Shown here one piece after another: positions 9,318 through 19,400 of a stretch of DNA of 64,000 nucleotides. How positions within the stretch are numbered: the first letter of the stretch is position 1; every line of letters begins with the position of its first letter. The position numbers were made by a program, and so were the translations under genes. This stretch comes from Persicitalea jodogahamensis (GTDB lineage Bacteria > Bacteroidota > Bacteroidia > Cytophagales > Spirosomataceae), in NCBI RefSeq assembly GCF_014651615.1, contig NZ_BMXF01000001.1, positions 496,001-560,000 on the forward strand, in the 5' to 3' direction. A model generated the notes under the pieces. The model had not been told where the DNA came from, did not search any database, and was given only the letters and a program-made list of their open reading frames with translations.

Positions 9318-11507
9318 TCAAATCATTCGGTTGGTGATGGATGGAGTTGCCGCATTAGCGCCCGGAGACTTTAAGACTAAGCCGAGTATTGAATCATAAT
9401 ATTCATCAGGAATTACGGTAGGGTAGCTACCTGTTTCCACCCTCGGCCACGTTCTGGCGTAAGGCGCAAGAGACCGCCACGGCACGGGAATTTCTAGATT
9501 CTGGCGCTTCTCGCCGTAGTTGTCGACGTAGGTATCGTAGTCCGATTTGCGGATGCAGACTGCGCCCTCGATTTCCAGCGCATCAATCAATGCGGACTTG
9601 GGGCGGTGGCACAACTCGCGCAGTGGGGCTTTGCCCGATGTCAAATGCACGTCGATGGAAGGAATTGCCACCTCGCCGTACACCTGGTCGATCAGTTCCT
9701 GCAAATGACTCTCGTGTAATAGTCCTTCGGGCAGCAGATCGTAGCCACGCCTTACCACGTCGGGGTTATAGGGCAAAATATCTTTGTCTGTCTCGGAGGG
9801 GGAAATCACACAGACAGGGCGGTACTTGCCAATGGTTTCGTAAGTGCGGCGACGATTAACCCGGCCAAAACGCTGCACCAGACTATCCAGCGGAGCCGCA
9901 TCGGTCACCAGTCGGTCGAACGAAATATCCAGGCTCACTTCCACTACTTGCGTAGCGATGACCAGACAAGGGCCTTTCCCTTTATCAAATTCACTAATCT
10001 TTGCTTCCAGCTCCGCGCGGTCGCCACGGCGGAAGCGACTATGAACCAATAGAATGTCCAAATCCGGAAATTCTCGCCGCGCCCACTCGTAGCGTTCCTG
10101 GGCAGTGGCGACGCGGTTGCCAACGAAAAGTACCTTTTCACCGTCGGCAATAGCTGTCTTTACTATTTCTCGCGCTTCGGCTTCATCCTTAATTTTTTGC
10201 ACCTCGTGGCGGTTGAATTTCTCCAACGCCCTTTTCTTCAACCCCACGCGATGGACCCGACGCCTTCCGCCTAGAGCTTTGATGAGTTCGTCAGCAAGAA
10301 CCGTGGGAATAGTGGCCGTGCCGATGTGAACGCGGCAGTTTAATTTGACCAACTCTTTGACTATTTCAATTGTCATCGCCCGCGCCATGTCGTCGTACAC
10401 ATGGACTTCGTCCAGAATCACATCACAATTTTTGAGATCCAGTTTGGTAGCCTCGTGACCGCTAATGCCAAAGACGATAGAAGCGATTTGGTGCGGCGTG
10501 GTAACCTTAACGCTCGCGCCGGGATTTCGCTGCAAGGAGATTTCTTCTTCAACTTTCCTGCCTTTTTCATCACGAATCTTAATTTTGGAAGCCGCGTGCG
10601 CCCGTCGCACATCGGTTCGCTGGTCTTTGGGCAGTCGTGATTCGCCTTTGCCGTTCAGGTTTTCGTCAAGCCGGACGAACATGGCGTTAATTGAAGCCTG
10701 AAAAGGCAGCGTGTACACCACCCGTCCCCGACAACGGCGCAGTAAAAAGTCGGTTTTGCCCGCACCCGTGGGAGCAATTACGAGCGTATGACGGGTGCGG
10801 ACATCGGCCCGCATGAGCGACAGCGGGTGTAATTCTGAAGTGCGGTTGTAGTAATCAAGATTGGGTACTTGATAAAACCGCTTGATCAAAGGCGCAGCTT
10901 CGTCCATGTACTCCGACGCGAAATGGTCAGCGGCCATGAGCAATCCCCGCCATTTCGACCAGCCATAAGGAAGTCGATAACAATAGTCGTAGGCAAAATC
11001 CAGGGCCTCGTTCGCTTCTTCGATGGTGATAGACCGAAATTTCATTTTAAAATCCCGATGCTCGACAATTGGTCGCACTTTCTCTGACCATTCCGCCCAG
11101 TTTTCGGCGTGGCGTTTGACGACAGTTTTCGGCCCATCTCTTCCGACCAGGTCGATTAAGCCACGCTTCCGCACATCATCAGAAGCTGATTTGTGGTGAG
11201 CCGCCACCATTTCTATCAGAATAGGCCAATCCTCACGGTCGAACAAAGGCAGGAAAAGCAGAGAGGATATTTCGTGACGGTGCGGCTCGGAGGTGATGCG
11301 TTCGTTTTCGTCCACTTCGCCGTTGACCATGCGCTGGAAATAATCGTGCGCCTTACCCAAGTCGTGCAAAAGTGCGCCAAGCCGCGCCAGTCGCCGATTG
11401 AAACCATGGTGGACCGCCATCATGGCGATGACCTGAGCCACGTGCTGGGTATGCGCCAACAAGGTGAGTCCACCCTGTTCGGGGCTTTTAGCGTAGAGTT
11501 CCATCAT
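9318..11507 (-). CDS. cas3: CRISPR helicase-nuclease Cas3
   Basis: Cas3 is the HD nuclease and superfamily 2 helicase that degrades target DNA once Cascade has bound. In this 729-residue protein the HD domain comes first: H19/H22, HD at 48-49 (LLHDLGKAH), H76/H78 and HH at 104-105. The helicase follows with APTGAGKT (245-252), DEVH (366-369), GTATIP and QRFGRVNRRR. All catalytic motifs are intact, so interference should be functional. Its start overlaps the cas5 stop by 4 bp (ATGA) and its stop is 1 bp from the cas8 start. Placement between cas5 and cas8, rather than after the Cascade genes, is unlike the textbook I-B order. Confidence 0.97.
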   Translation of the reverse strand: MMELYAKSPEQGGLTLLAHTQHVAQVIAMMAVHHGFNRRLARLGALLHDLGKAHDYFQRMVNGEVDENERITSEPHRHEISSLLFLPLFDREDWPILIEMVAAHHKSASDDVRKRGLIDLVGRDGPKTVVKRHAENWAEWSEKVRPIVEHRDFKMKFRSITIEEANEALDFAYDYCYRLPYGWSKWRGLLMAADHFASEYMDEAAPLIKRFYQVPNLDYYNRTSELHPLSLMRADVRTRHTLVIAPTGAGKTDFLLRRCRGRVVYTLPFQASINAMFVRLDENLNGKGESRLPKDQRTDVRRAHAASKIKIRDEKGRKVEEEISLQRNPGASVKVTTPHQIASIVFGISGHEATKLDLKNCDVILDEVHVYDDMARAMTIEIVKELVKLNCRVHIGTATIPTVLADELIKALGGRRRVHRVGLKKRALEKFNRHEVQKIKDEAEAREIVKTAIADGEKVLFVGNRVATAQERYEWARREFPDLDILLVHSRFRRGDRAELEAKISEFDKGKGPCLVIATQVVEVSLDISFDRLVTDAAPLDSLVQRFGRVNRRRTYETIGKYRPVCVISPSETDKDILPYNPDVVRRGYDLLPEGLLHESHLQELIDQVYGEVAIPSIDVHLTSGKAPLRELCHRPKSALIDALEIEGAVCIRKSDYDTYVDNYGEKRQNLEIPVPWRSLAPYARTWPRVETGSYPTVIPDEYYDSILGLVLKSPGANAATPSITNRMI

Positions 11508-12064
11508 TCGATAGGTTCGCTTCCTACGGGGTTGCCCGTAATTTTCAGTACTCCGTACATGGGCTCATTATTACGATAGCGGTCGTAACCCACCAGAATC
11601 GCCATCGGGTCTTCTTTGAAGATTAACTCAAAGCCGATTAGGGCATCGAAACCAGATTCAGAGATGGTCTCCACTAGGCTATCGGGCAGTAAAATATCCT
11701 CATTGCGACATAGGCAAATGTGCTGCTCAGCGGACGCTTTCGCCTCAGCTTCAGTAGCGAAAGCCAAGGTTAGTTTAGGATAAAGCATAATGCCCCGCAC
11801 CAAAATGGACTGCTCACGAGTGGCCTTCTTGCGCGTTTCGGCGAAAGCCCGCGATTGGGTGCGTTCCTGTTGAGAATCGATTTTGGCATAGGTGAGTTTA
11901 TGCCGTAGAATCGCTGATACATCTAGCCTGATTCTCAGTCCTTCGATGATGCTGGGCGTCAGGAATTGCTGGCTGTACGTGCGCTCGTCCCGCACTGCCG
12001 TCCACGGCTTGATGAATCCAAATGGCCCGGTATAGGTAACAATGTGTAATAGTTGTTCACTCAT
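11504..12064 (-). CDS. cas5: Cascade subunit Cas5
   Basis: Cas5 caps the 5' handle of crRNA in type I Cascade. This 186-residue protein carries the N-terminal Cas5 signature, a strand followed by TGPFGFIKPWTAVRDERT, which anchors the crRNA handle in the family. It then shows an RRM-like core and a short C-terminal YGVLKITG strand. It is on the short side for Cas5 (commonly 200 to 250 residues). Because an intact Cas6 gene is adjacent, this Cas5 is not expected to process pre-crRNA as I-C Cas5d does. It lies 14 bp after cas6 and overlaps cas3 by 4 bp. Confidence 0.85.
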   Translation of the reverse strand: MSEQLLHIVTYTGPFGFIKPWTAVRDERTYSQQFLTPSIIEGLRIRLDVSAILRHKLTYAKIDSQQERTQSRAFAETRKKATREQSILVRGIMLYPKLTLAFATEAEAKASAEQHICLCRNEDILLPDSLVETISESGFDALIGFELIFKEDPMAILVGYDRYRNNEPMYGVLKITGNPVGSEPIE

Positions 12065-12078
12065 GGTAGTTTTCGTTA

Positions 12079-12747
12079 TTATCGTAAAGCCCCAAATCCA
12101 CTACCCGTTAAATCTCCAATACCTACCAGCCACGCAAACTGAATGGCTTCGGGCGTGCCTTCTACAATGACCGGACATTCGCTGCCTTTGTGTTTTATGC
12201 CTTTAATCGTAGCCATGCGGGGTCGAGGCCGGGCGTAAGCGCGATCAAAGGCTACCCGGACCTCAAGGTGTTCACCACTGAAACCCGCCACTTCTAGTTT
12301 TTTACGAAGCAAGTGGGTCAGCACATCATTGGCGGCCAACGTGTCCCAAAGCAAGTACTCTCGGCTACCGTCGTCGCGCTTTCGTCGCGCCAAGACTGCC
12401 GATCCGTCAGTAGCAAAAATATGCTGCTTGCTGAAAGAGGGCAGATCAATTTCCCGCACTTCCTGCACGGCCATACCGTGGGCAACCGACGGGTCTTCCA
12501 GGATTCCTTTTATTAACTGTCGGGCTAGTTCGTTATCAAAAAAGGAAATGTTCCAACTGGCTCCTTCGGGAAAGCTGAGAGCTTGGCGTTTAGGTTGTCC
12601 ACCTCGTAGCCACCCGAAACTGTACAAGCTCAAACCGTCGTGCGCCGAATTGCCGCCCAGCCATTTATGAATTGCCCCAGTTAGGTGGTGCAGGTGATTA
12701 AACGGCACAGGTTCGGTATTGGGACTCAGTTGCAGTTGTATTCGCAT
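12079..12747 (-). CDS. cas6: crRNA-processing endoribonuclease Cas6
   Basis: Cas6 cuts the repeat transcript to free crRNAs. The 222-residue protein has the two ferredoxin-like halves of the family and ends with the diagnostic glycine-rich loop GIGDLTGSGFGALR. Histidines near the N-terminus (FNHLHHLTGAIHKW) are candidates for the general acid/base. Its substrate here would be the minus-strand repeat, cut just before ATTGAAAT. It is the first structural gene of the cas operon, 81 bp after the WYL regulator. Length and motifs are normal. Confidence 0.93.
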   Translation of the reverse strand: MRIQLQLSPNTEPVPFNHLHHLTGAIHKWLGGNSAHDGLSLYSFGWLRGGQPKRQALSFPEGASWNISFFDNELARQLIKGILEDPSVAHGMAVQEVREIDLPSFSKQHIFATDGSAVLARRKRDDGSREYLLWDTLAANDVLTHLLRKKLEVAGFSGEHLEVRVAFDRAYARPRPRMATIKGIKHKGSECPVIVEGTPEAIQFAWLVGIGDLTGSGFGALR

Positions 12748-12828
12748 ATAGCTTTCGGTTTGGATGGGACAAAGGAAGGGGAGAGGTTCGCCAAAAAGCG
12801 GCGTAGTCCCGTGGTTATATCAAAAAAA

Positions 12829-13746
12829 TCAAAGAAGGTAAGTTTTTGCGTGGTCTTTCGCTCGTTCGGCAATGTGTTTACGGAGTGTAGCAGGCTCCAG
12901 CACCTCCACAGCCTCACCAAAAGAGAGGATTTCTTTTTCAAGCTCTGGATTTAAGATTACAAACAACTCGAACTCCCCCGCGCCAAGCTCCACCATGCTC
13001 GAATGCAGTGGCAGTGAACGTACATAACTACTCTGCAAAGCATTAAATCGCAGCACCACGCGCTCCGGCTCAGCTCCATCGGGAGCCGTGACCCCAATGA
13101 CATGGCGGCGCAAATTTTTGTAGGTGGCCGTGCGGTCAGTGGTAACAGGCTTGTCGGTTAGTCGGAGGTCGGTCATGCGGTCGAGTCCAAAGGTGCGGAG
13201 GGAGTCTTTTTCTACATCCCAGCCATCCAGGTACCAGCGGTTTCGGTACTCGAAGAGAATACCCGGTTCGACGGTGCGCCGGGCAGCTGGCGAAGCGGAA
13301 TCCGTGTAGGCGGCGTACTCAAAGTGAATCACCCTTTGCCCACGCAGAGCGTCCCAGAGGAGGGGAAGATTTTCGGCCCCCGCAAACTGCTCGTTGCGTT
13401 CGAGTTGAAGGTACTTGCCGACCTCCTGCACGTTGGTGATGGCTTTCTGCAGGAAACTCAGCCGTTCGTGGCGTTCGAGCAGGGTAACAAACTGGCGGAA
13501 ATCGTCTACATCTTCATCGGGCGGAATATCCAGATAATAACCCCGGCGGCGATAATCGTATTTGATGTGAATTCCGTATTCGTCACGTAGTTCGCGGATG
13601 TCCCGCTCGAGCGATCGCCGGGCTATGGAGGGGAAGTCCATTTCGGAAAAGCTGGCCAGCAGTTCTTCCTTGGAAGGATAGCGGTATGGTGCCTCTGTGT
13701 TTCGGATCAGACAGAGACGGCGGTGCAGCAGGGCGGAAGGGTTCAA
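12829..13746 (-). CDS. HTH-WYL transcriptional regulator of the cas operon
   Basis: The 305-residue protein has an N-terminal winged helix (about 1-75, including ARRSLERDIRELRDEYGI and a YYL wing). Residues about 125-200 form a WYL domain, with its name motif in RNRWYLDGW, and a WCX-like C-terminal extension ends at AKTYLL. WYL proteins bind nucleic-acid-type ligands and often regulate CRISPR-Cas or other defence genes. It is the promoter-proximal gene of the cas operon, which supports a role in controlling it and itself. The start is TTG at 13746, immediately followed by NPSALLHRRL; no better ATG was seen. Candidate operator repeats lie just upstream. Confidence 0.88.
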   Translation of the reverse strand: MNPSALLHRRLCLIRNTEAPYRYPSKEELLASFSEMDFPSIARRSLERDIRELRDEYGIHIKYDYRRRGYYLDIPPDEDVDDFRQFVTLLERHERLSFLQKAITNVQEVGKYLQLERNEQFAGAENLPLLWDALRGQRVIHFEYAAYTDSASPAARRTVEPGILFEYRNRWYLDGWDVEKDSLRTFGLDRMTDLRLTDKPVTTDRTATYKNLRRHVIGVTAPDGAEPERVVLRFNALQSSYVRSLPLHSSMVELGAGEFELFVILNPELEKEILSFGEAVEVLEPATLRKHIAERAKDHAKTYLL

Positions 13747-13753
13747 GTGGTGG

Positions 13754-13819
13754 TAGTTGAGGGAACTGAGTTATTTGTCACCTAATGTAGCAATAAAAAA
13801 GTAGTCTCAACCGAGTTAC
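13754..13819. promoter_or_regulatory. Candidate operators upstream of the WYL-cas operon
   Basis: Two related stretches precede the WYL start: TAGTTGAGGGAACTGAGTTA (13754-13773) and TAGTCTCAACCGAGTTA (13802-13818). They share AACYGAGTTA with start-to-start spacing of 46 bp. The position just upstream of a regulator gene fits autoregulation. No exact TAnnTTTG box was found here. Confidence 0.4.
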
Positions 13820-13914
13820 TTGTCTTTTGAGCCTGAAAAGGGGTTTCCCAAGCAGGAGGATGTATAGGATTGCTTCATTTATGCCACTTTTTCAGAATTT
13901 GATAGACTAATCAG

Positions 13915-13962
13915 AAAAAAAGCCCGGATCGGCCCGAATTACATTCAGACCAACCCAGGCTT
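13915..13962 (-). terminator. Rho-independent terminator of the SusCD-phosphatase operon
   Basis: On the minus strand, AAGCCTGGGTTGGTC (13962-13948) pairs over 15 positions, including G-U pairs, with 13935-13921 around a 12-nt loop. A run of seven T follows (13921-13915). It lies 30 bp after the stop of the phosphatase-fold gene and insulates the cas operon. Confidence 0.85.
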
Positions 13963-13991
13963 CGTGGTACAACTTCTCTCTTTGATAGTAT

Positions 13992-14810
13992 CTAGTCCAG
14001 CCGCAGCTCGGCTACTACGGGCAAATGATCCGAGGCGTACTTCTCGGAAATCACCCGGGTAGACAGCGCTTTGAAACTTGCAGCGGGTTTGAACATGATA
14101 AAATCGATGGTTCGGTTGGGGCTTTCGACCGGGATCGTGGGCAGGCAGTTTTGCTTGCAGGTACGGGTAAAGTGCTGGTCGAGGTAGCTGATCGTAGTAC
14201 TTTCGGGCAAGGCATTGAAATCACCCCCCAGAATCATGGGAAGCTCCGCGTCTTTGAAATGCTCCACGATCTGCGCCGATTCGGTCGATCGGTTTCCTTC
14301 CTTAAGATCCAGGTGGGTGCTGGCAAAGAGGATTTTTCCTTTGCCGGGTACTTCCACCGTGATGGCCGCCACGGCGCGATCTTCACCACCAAGTTCGGGA
14401 TTGCGGGGGAGCAGGTACCCCACCGAATCCACGATCGGGAAGCGTGACAGCACGGCCACGCCATATTCACCGCCCTGATAGTCCAGTGCTTTTTTGAAAT
14501 ACGAGTGCATCCCGGTAAGCCGGGCCAATTCACGCGCCTGATCCAGACTTTTGCCGGAGCGCTCGGTGTGGACATCTACCTCCTGTAGCGCGACCAGATC
14601 GGGCTTTTCCTGATTGATGACCCGGGCGATGGCCGCCACGTCGATTTTGTCTTTTTCGGAAGGCGGATTGCAATGGTGGATGTTGTAAGTCATCACCTTG
14701 AGATCGCCTTTGCGGGCGGGTACCTCCGGTTCTTTCTCCACGGTTTCGCTGCCTTTTCCACAGGCGGAAAAGGTAATCAGCAGGCCTAGAACGTACAGTA
14801 GCTTTTTCAT
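13992..14810 (-). CDS. Secreted endonuclease/exonuclease/phosphatase-fold lipoprotein
   Basis: The 272-residue protein starts MKKLLYVLGLLITFSACGKG, a lipoprotein signal with the lipobox cysteine. An EEP (DNase I-like) domain follows: MTYNIHH, LVALQEVD (catalytic Glu), GGDFNALP, TIDFIM and SDHLPVVAEL (catalytic Asp-His). These enzymes cut phosphodiester or phosphomonoester bonds in nucleic acids, lipids or inositol phosphates; the substrate cannot be read from the sequence. It is the last gene of the sigma-FecR-SusC-SusD operon, 12 bp after susD, so it probably acts at the cell surface on the ligand imported by that SusCD pair. An ATG three codons upstream (14819) is possible, but MKK starts the signal peptide. 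Confidence 0.85.
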   Translation of the reverse strand: MKKLLYVLGLLITFSACGKGSETVEKEPEVPARKGDLKVMTYNIHHCNPPSEKDKIDVAAIARVINQEKPDLVALQEVDVHTERSGKSLDQARELARLTGMHSYFKKALDYQGGEYGVAVLSRFPIVDSVGYLLPRNPELGGEDRAVAAITVEVPGKGKILFASTHLDLKEGNRSTESAQIVEHFKDAELPMILGGDFNALPESTTISYLDQHFTRTCKQNCLPTIPVESPNRTIDFIMFKPAASFKALSTRVISEKYASDHLPVVAELRLD

Positions 14811-14822
14811 AAGAATCAACGC

Positions 14823-16469
14823 TTACCAACCGGGATTTTGTCCCAGGGCAGGGTTGCGCTGGGTTTGTTCGAGCGGGACGGGCCACAGGTAGTTTTTAGG
14901 GGCAAAAGTACGGCCCGTAGCGGCCACGATGTAGCCTTCTTCGTCGGTACGCAGGTTGGCCACGTCGGCGGGTACTTCGGCCCAGGCGGCTTTCATGCCT
15001 TTCACGTCCTGCGCCAGCAGTTCGCCCTGCTGCCAGCGGCGGATGTCGAAGTAACGCTGTCCTTCCAGGGCCAGCTCAACCCGGCGTTCGCGGCGAATTT
15101 CTTCACGTATGTCCAGCCCGTTGGCGGTCAGTTCGGTGAGTACCATCGGTTTCATGCCCACGCGGGCGCGAATCTTGTTGATGGTCAGGTCTACATCGGC
15201 CTGAGTCAGCTTGCCCTGCTCGAAGCGGGCCTCGGCGTAGGTGAGCAGTACTTCGGCGTAGCGGATCAGGTGGATGTCATTGGCATCGCGGCCCACCCGC
15301 GATACCGTGGAGGGCTCCACATATTTGGTAAAATAGTAGCCGGTAATGGTCACCGAACCCCGGCGGTCGGAGCGAAACTTGGGTGCCGTAAAAATGGCCG
15401 GATCGGTATTGGCGGGATTCCCGTCGTAGCGTCCGCCCCAGGGCGAGCCGGGGGCCAGGATCGTCTGCGTCATGCGGGGATCGCGGTTTTCAAAGACAGC
15501 TTCGTAGCTGTTTTCCTCGTAGAGCGGCGACTTCTCGATGGGCAGGCCGTCGATCATCAGGTAGGAGTCTACCAGTGATTTGGTGGGATTCCAGCGGGCG
15601 TTCTGGTCGGGTACCTGAATCTCGCGGCTGAGGTTGTGATAATTGACCTCTTCCAGATGAGGGCGCGCCAGAATCGTTTCTTTATTCTTGCCGGCGGACA
15701 GTTTGCCCGCGTAGGTGAAGAGCGCATTGTAGCTGGTTTTGGGGTTGCCCGTGCTGAACAACTGGTAGATTCCCAGGTCCATGACGTCTTTGGCGGCTTT
15801 TTCGGCTACCTGGTACCGACCGGCGTATAACGAGTAGCGGGCTTTGAGCGCCAGCGCGGCCCCTTTGTTTATTTTACCTAGGTTGCTGCCCGTGGGGATG
15901 GCCGTGGGTAGTTTGGCGGCGGCTTCTTCCAATTCGGTCAGGATAAAGTCCACGACCTGAGCCTGCGGATCGCGGGGGCCGTAGAGTTCGTCGATGTCCA
16001 GCGTTTTGGTGACGAGAGGTACATCGCCGAACAAAAACGTCAGGTAGCCGTACAGGTAAGCCCGGATGGTACGGACCTCGGCGGCCAGCGCTTCCTTGCG
16101 GGCAGGCACTGCTACTTCGGCCTGCTGGTAGTTTTCCAGAAAGGTGTTGCACTCCCGGATGCCCGAGTACATGTTACGCCATTCGCTGTTCAAAGTACCC
16201 AGGTCGGGGCCGAAGTTGCCGCTGCCAATTTGCAGATAATTCGTATTGGAAGGCCACAGGGTGTTGTCGCCCATGTTTTCCATATCGACGGTATTCTTGG
16301 CCTTTATGTTGTTATAAATGGCGTTGGCGGCCAGCTGGAGCTGCTCTTCGTTCTTCCAGAAGGTTTCGTCCGCGATTTCATCCAGGGGCACCCGGTCCAG
16401 AAAATCATCCTGACAGGAACCCAGTGAGAGAGCAAGCAGCGTAATGAGATATACTATTTTGTTTTTCAT
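14823..16469 (-). CDS. SusD/RagB-family nutrient-binding lipoprotein
   Basis: SusD proteins sit on the cell surface and form the lid of the SusC transporter. The 548-residue product has a lipoprotein signal (LLALSLGSCQDDFLDRVP), the usual FLD-x-x-P start of mature SusD, the TPR-like helices and the C-terminal RRERRVELALEGQRYFDIRRW motif. It ends with NPALGQNPGW, near the typical YPLPxxE-type end region. It is 7 bp after the susC stop and co-transcribed with it. The ligand is unknown; the neighbouring EEP enzyme suggests a phosphate-ester compound rather than a plain glycan, but this is inference. Confidence 0.95.
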   Translation of the reverse strand: MKNKIVYLITLLALSLGSCQDDFLDRVPLDEIADETFWKNEEQLQLAANAIYNNIKAKNTVDMENMGDNTLWPSNTNYLQIGSGNFGPDLGTLNSEWRNMYSGIRECNTFLENYQQAEVAVPARKEALAAEVRTIRAYLYGYLTFLFGDVPLVTKTLDIDELYGPRDPQAQVVDFILTELEEAAAKLPTAIPTGSNLGKINKGAALALKARYSLYAGRYQVAEKAAKDVMDLGIYQLFSTGNPKTSYNALFTYAGKLSAGKNKETILARPHLEEVNYHNLSREIQVPDQNARWNPTKSLVDSYLMIDGLPIEKSPLYEENSYEAVFENRDPRMTQTILAPGSPWGGRYDGNPANTDPAIFTAPKFRSDRRGSVTITGYYFTKYVEPSTVSRVGRDANDIHLIRYAEVLLTYAEARFEQGKLTQADVDLTINKIRARVGMKPMVLTELTANGLDIREEIRRERRVELALEGQRYFDIRRWQQGELLAQDVKGMKAAWAEVPADVANLRTDEEGYIVAATGRTFAPKNYLWPVPLEQTQRNPALGQNPGW

Positions 16470-16476
16470 GATTTGA

Positions 16477-19400
16477 CTATTTGAGATTAATATTCAATCC
16501 GAACACGAAGGTCTTTACCTGCGGATAGAAGCCCCCGCTGGTCACCGGGGTTTCGGGATCGTAGCCGTAAAAGAAATCGGATTTGGTAAGAAGATTATCG
16601 GCCGAGGCGTAGACACGCAAGCGGCTCACCCGGAATTTCTGGGTCAGCGTGGCGGGAAGCGTGTACCCAAGTTGAATGTTTTTCAGGCGCAGATACGAGG
16701 CGTCTTCCAGCCAATAGGTGGAAAGCCGCTGATTGTACGATTGCTGGTAGGTGAGGCGGGGGTAGCTGGCATCGGTATTTTCGGGTGTCCAGCGGTCCAG
16801 GTGGACAGTCTGCGGCAATGATCCTTCGTTGATCAGCGCGTGGCGAGAAGCGCCCTGCAGGTAGCCGTCGACCTTGCCCACGCCCTGAAGGAAAAAGCTG
16901 AAATCAATACCTTTCCAGCCCAGCTCAGTCCGGAAGCCGTACGTAAAGCGCGGAATGGCGTTGCCAATTACCTTCCGGTCCTTATCCAGACTGATGACGC
17001 CGTCGCCATCCAGATCCTGATAGATGACATCGCCGGGAGCCACCGGATCACCAGCGATAATAGGGAAGTTGGGAGTATATTTCTGGGTTTCGGCGTCGTA
17101 GGTAAAGTCTGACTCCTGCGCCATGCGCTCGGCCACCAGGCCATAGAACGCATCGATGGGCTCACCCACCATACGAATGCGGTCGCCAATGGTAGGAGGT
17201 ACCCCGCCGAGGCTTACGACCTTGTTTTTTACGTCCGAAAGGTTGGAGTTGATCGCGTAACGGAAATCACCGATCTGATCGCGCCACGAAGCCTGAATTT
17301 CCCAGCCGCGGTTTTGAACTTTACCGGCATTCTGGGGCGGATAGGAAGTGCCCACGCCCAGTACGTCGGGCAGAGGTACCGATAGCAGAATGTCGTTGGT
17401 ATTGTTTTCAAAAACATCCGCCGTCACTCCTAGGCGCCCCCCGAGAAATACCAGATCCAGACCGATATTTTTCTTGATGACCGACTCCCAGGTCAGCAGC
17501 CGGTTGGGGATACTTTGCTGGCGGTAGCCAATCGTGTAGGCGTTGCCGATGGGAAAAACGTTGTTGACCGGACCCAGCGTGGCCAGATAGGCGTAGTCGC
17601 TGCCCACCCGGTCGTTGCCCTGCGAGCCGTACGAAGCCCGCAGCTTGCCCGACTCGATGACATCGGTGAGCCCTTTGAAAAACTTTTCTTCGGAAAATAC
17701 CCAGCCCAGCGAAGCCGAGGTAAACAGGTTCCAGCGGACGTCGGGCGCGAAGCGCGAGGAGCCATCGTACCGGAAGTTGACCTCGGCCAGGTACTTGCTG
17801 CGGAATCCGTAATTGACGCGGCCAAAGAGCGATTGCAGCGCGTTGTGGGCTGCTCCCCCGAAGTTCAGCTGGTTTTCGGTCCCGATATTGATGGAGGGGA
17901 CGTCCTGCGAAGCCAGATTGGTGCGGGTAGCCCCGAAGCTGGAACCGACTGTTTTCTCCTGCGAAGCTCCCAGAATGGCATTAATGGTGTGGATATCGCT
18001 GAAATTTTTATCGTACTGCAGGACTCCGATGAAGGTCTGGTAGCGGGAAATGTAATCGCGCACGTCGATCTTATTCACCGGGTTCGTCTGGTAAATCAGT
18101 GAGCCATCGTCGGGACTATAGTAATTGATGGTTTTGTTGAAAATGGTCCGGCTGGAATTGGACTGGATCAAACCGTACTGTCCGCGCAAGCTCAGGCCGT
18201 CGGTTATTTTGATAGTCGCGTTCAGGTTGCCCGTAAATTCCTGCGAGCCGAAGGTGTTAGTGCCGCCGTCGGTAGTTACGGCAATGGGATTGCGTTGCCC
18301 GCCGATGTAGCCCCAGCCACCGGTAGTGAACCGCACGGGCACCAGGGGAAGTATCTGATGGGCGGCGTAGATGGGTCCCGATCCGGCGCCCACGCCCTCG
18401 GAAGAGCCCGAGTAGCTGCGGTCGATGTACCCCAGATTGGCATCCAGCTGAATGCGGTCGATCAGCGTGGTGTTGAGCCGAACCCGGATGTTGTGGCGGT
18501 TGGCGCTGTAGTTGTCGCCCGTAATCAGGCCGCCTTCTTTGAGCAGGCCGTAGGATACGTAGTAGTTGAGGTTGCTGGCGCCGCCGTTGATACTCAGGTT
18601 ATGGTTTTGCTGGGGCGCACTGGGCGTGTAGATTTCCTCGATCCAGTTGGTGTTGGCGTAGTAGTTGGGATCAGAGCCATTGCGGGCGATCTCGATCTCG
18701 GCGTCGGTGTAGGTAGGGTTGCGGCCCACGTTGCGCTGGGCTTCGTTCAGTAGCTGCATGTATTGCGGCGAGCCCAGAAAATCGGGCAGAGCCGTGGGTG
18801 TCTGTAGCCCAAAGTACCCCCCGTACGAAATGTTGGGCTGGGTACCTTCCTTGCCTTTTTTGGTCGTTACCAGAATGACCCCGTTTGCTCCCCGTACCCC
18901 ATAGATAGACGAGGAAGCGGCGTCTTTCAGCACCGAAATGCTTTGAATATCGTCGGGATTGAGGATACTCAGGTTGCCACCGGGGATGCCGTCGATCACT
19001 ACCAGAGGTTCCGAGTCGCCCAGGGTACCGATGCCCCGGATGCGAATGCTGCCGGCACCCTGGCCAGGCAGCGCGGTACTGTTGCGGACGGTCACGCCGG
19101 GCATCAGGCCCTGCAGGGCCGAGGTAACCGAGGTGACGGGGCGGCTTTCGATATCTTCGGCATCGATACTGCTTACCGAACCCGTGATGTTGACCTTTTT
19201 CTGCACCCCGTAGCCCACGACCACAAGCTCTTCCAGGCCGGCCACATCTTCCTGAAGCTGGATCGTGAGACTGGTCTGGCTGCCAATTTTTACTTCCTTA
19301 CCCAGAAAGCCGATGTACGAAATCTGCAGTACTTCGCCTTCTTCGGCCTCGATCGAGAAGTGCCCTTCGCCGTTGGTCGAAGTACCCCGTAGCGTGCCTT

